5,198 nucleotides of DNA from Gammaproteobacteria bacterium (GTDB lineage: Bacteria > Pseudomonadota > Gammaproteobacteria > UBA9214), in NCBI GenBank assembly GCA_030635865.1, contig DAOVYA010000142.1, positions 1 through 5,198 on the forward strand. Reading direction: 5' to 3'. The translations under genes were made by a program, and so were the position numbers. Position 1 is the stretch's first letter, and each line of letters opens with the position of its first letter. Under the pieces are notes generated by a model. The model was not told the origin of the DNA. It worked only from the letters and a program-made list of their open reading frames with translations, and ran no database searches. Below are positions 5,186-5,198 of the stretch, piece after piece.

Positions 5186-5198
5186 ATGTCCAAAAGGC
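5186..5198 (+). CDS. fabF: 3-oxoacyl-ACP synthase II (KAS II), first codons only
   Basis: Only ATG TCC AAA AGG and one further base are present, encoding MSKR. E. coli FabF also begins MSKR. A good Shine-Dalgarno precedes the ATG, and fabF follows acpP in E. coli and many other proteobacteria. FabF elongates acyl-ACP by condensation with malonyl-ACP. Four residues cannot prove identity, so the call rests on gene order, the N-terminal match and the ribosome-binding site. Confidence 0.72.

Overview
This window is a chromosomal fatty-acid-biosynthesis (fab) cluster from a gammaproteobacterium. Its order is yceD (5' end missing) - rpmF - plsX - fabH - fabD - fabG - acpP - fabF (first codons only), all on the + strand. 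The order matches Escherichia coli as I remember it, and each product resembles the E. coli protein along its length. Protein divergence and the non-coding DNA suggest a non-enteric, perhaps environmental, gammaproteobacterium. I cannot name a genus.

Layout. 1-664: yceD tail and rpmF, 19 nt apart, probably co-transcribed. 665-778: a 114-nt gap with two hairpins and no clear promoter, ending at a plsX start without a visible Shine-Dalgarno. 779-2772: plsX and fabH, overlapping by the four bases ATGA. 2773-2918: a 146-nt gap that is largely a dispersed-repeat element of the kind that translates as 'CEERSDAAIS'. It is absent from this junction in E. coli and is flanked by an 8-bp direct repeat, TGAAATAC. 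2919-4633: fabD and fabG, 26 nt apart. 4634-4846: an AT-rich 213-nt leader before acpP with two candidate promoters, a hairpin, an inverted repeat, a 14-nt palindrome and a possible 13-codon leader ORF whose stop overlaps the acpP start. 4847-5083: acpP. 5084-5185: a strong intrinsic terminator, then a TTGACA box inside a small palindrome, then the fabF ribosome-binding site and start at 5186.

How the genes work together. FabD moves malonyl from CoA to ACP. FabH condenses acetyl-CoA with malonyl-ACP to start a chain. FabG performs the first reduction of each cycle. FabF extends the chain. AcpP carries every intermediate. PlsX converts finished acyl-ACP to acyl-phosphate for phospholipid synthesis. 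YceD and L32 link the cluster to ribosome production, so membrane and ribosome supply can be co-regulated. The separate acpP leader and terminator fit the family pattern of very high, separately controlled ACP expression.

I see no new multigene system. The points worth following are non-coding: the repeat element between fabH and fabD, and the structured acpP leader.
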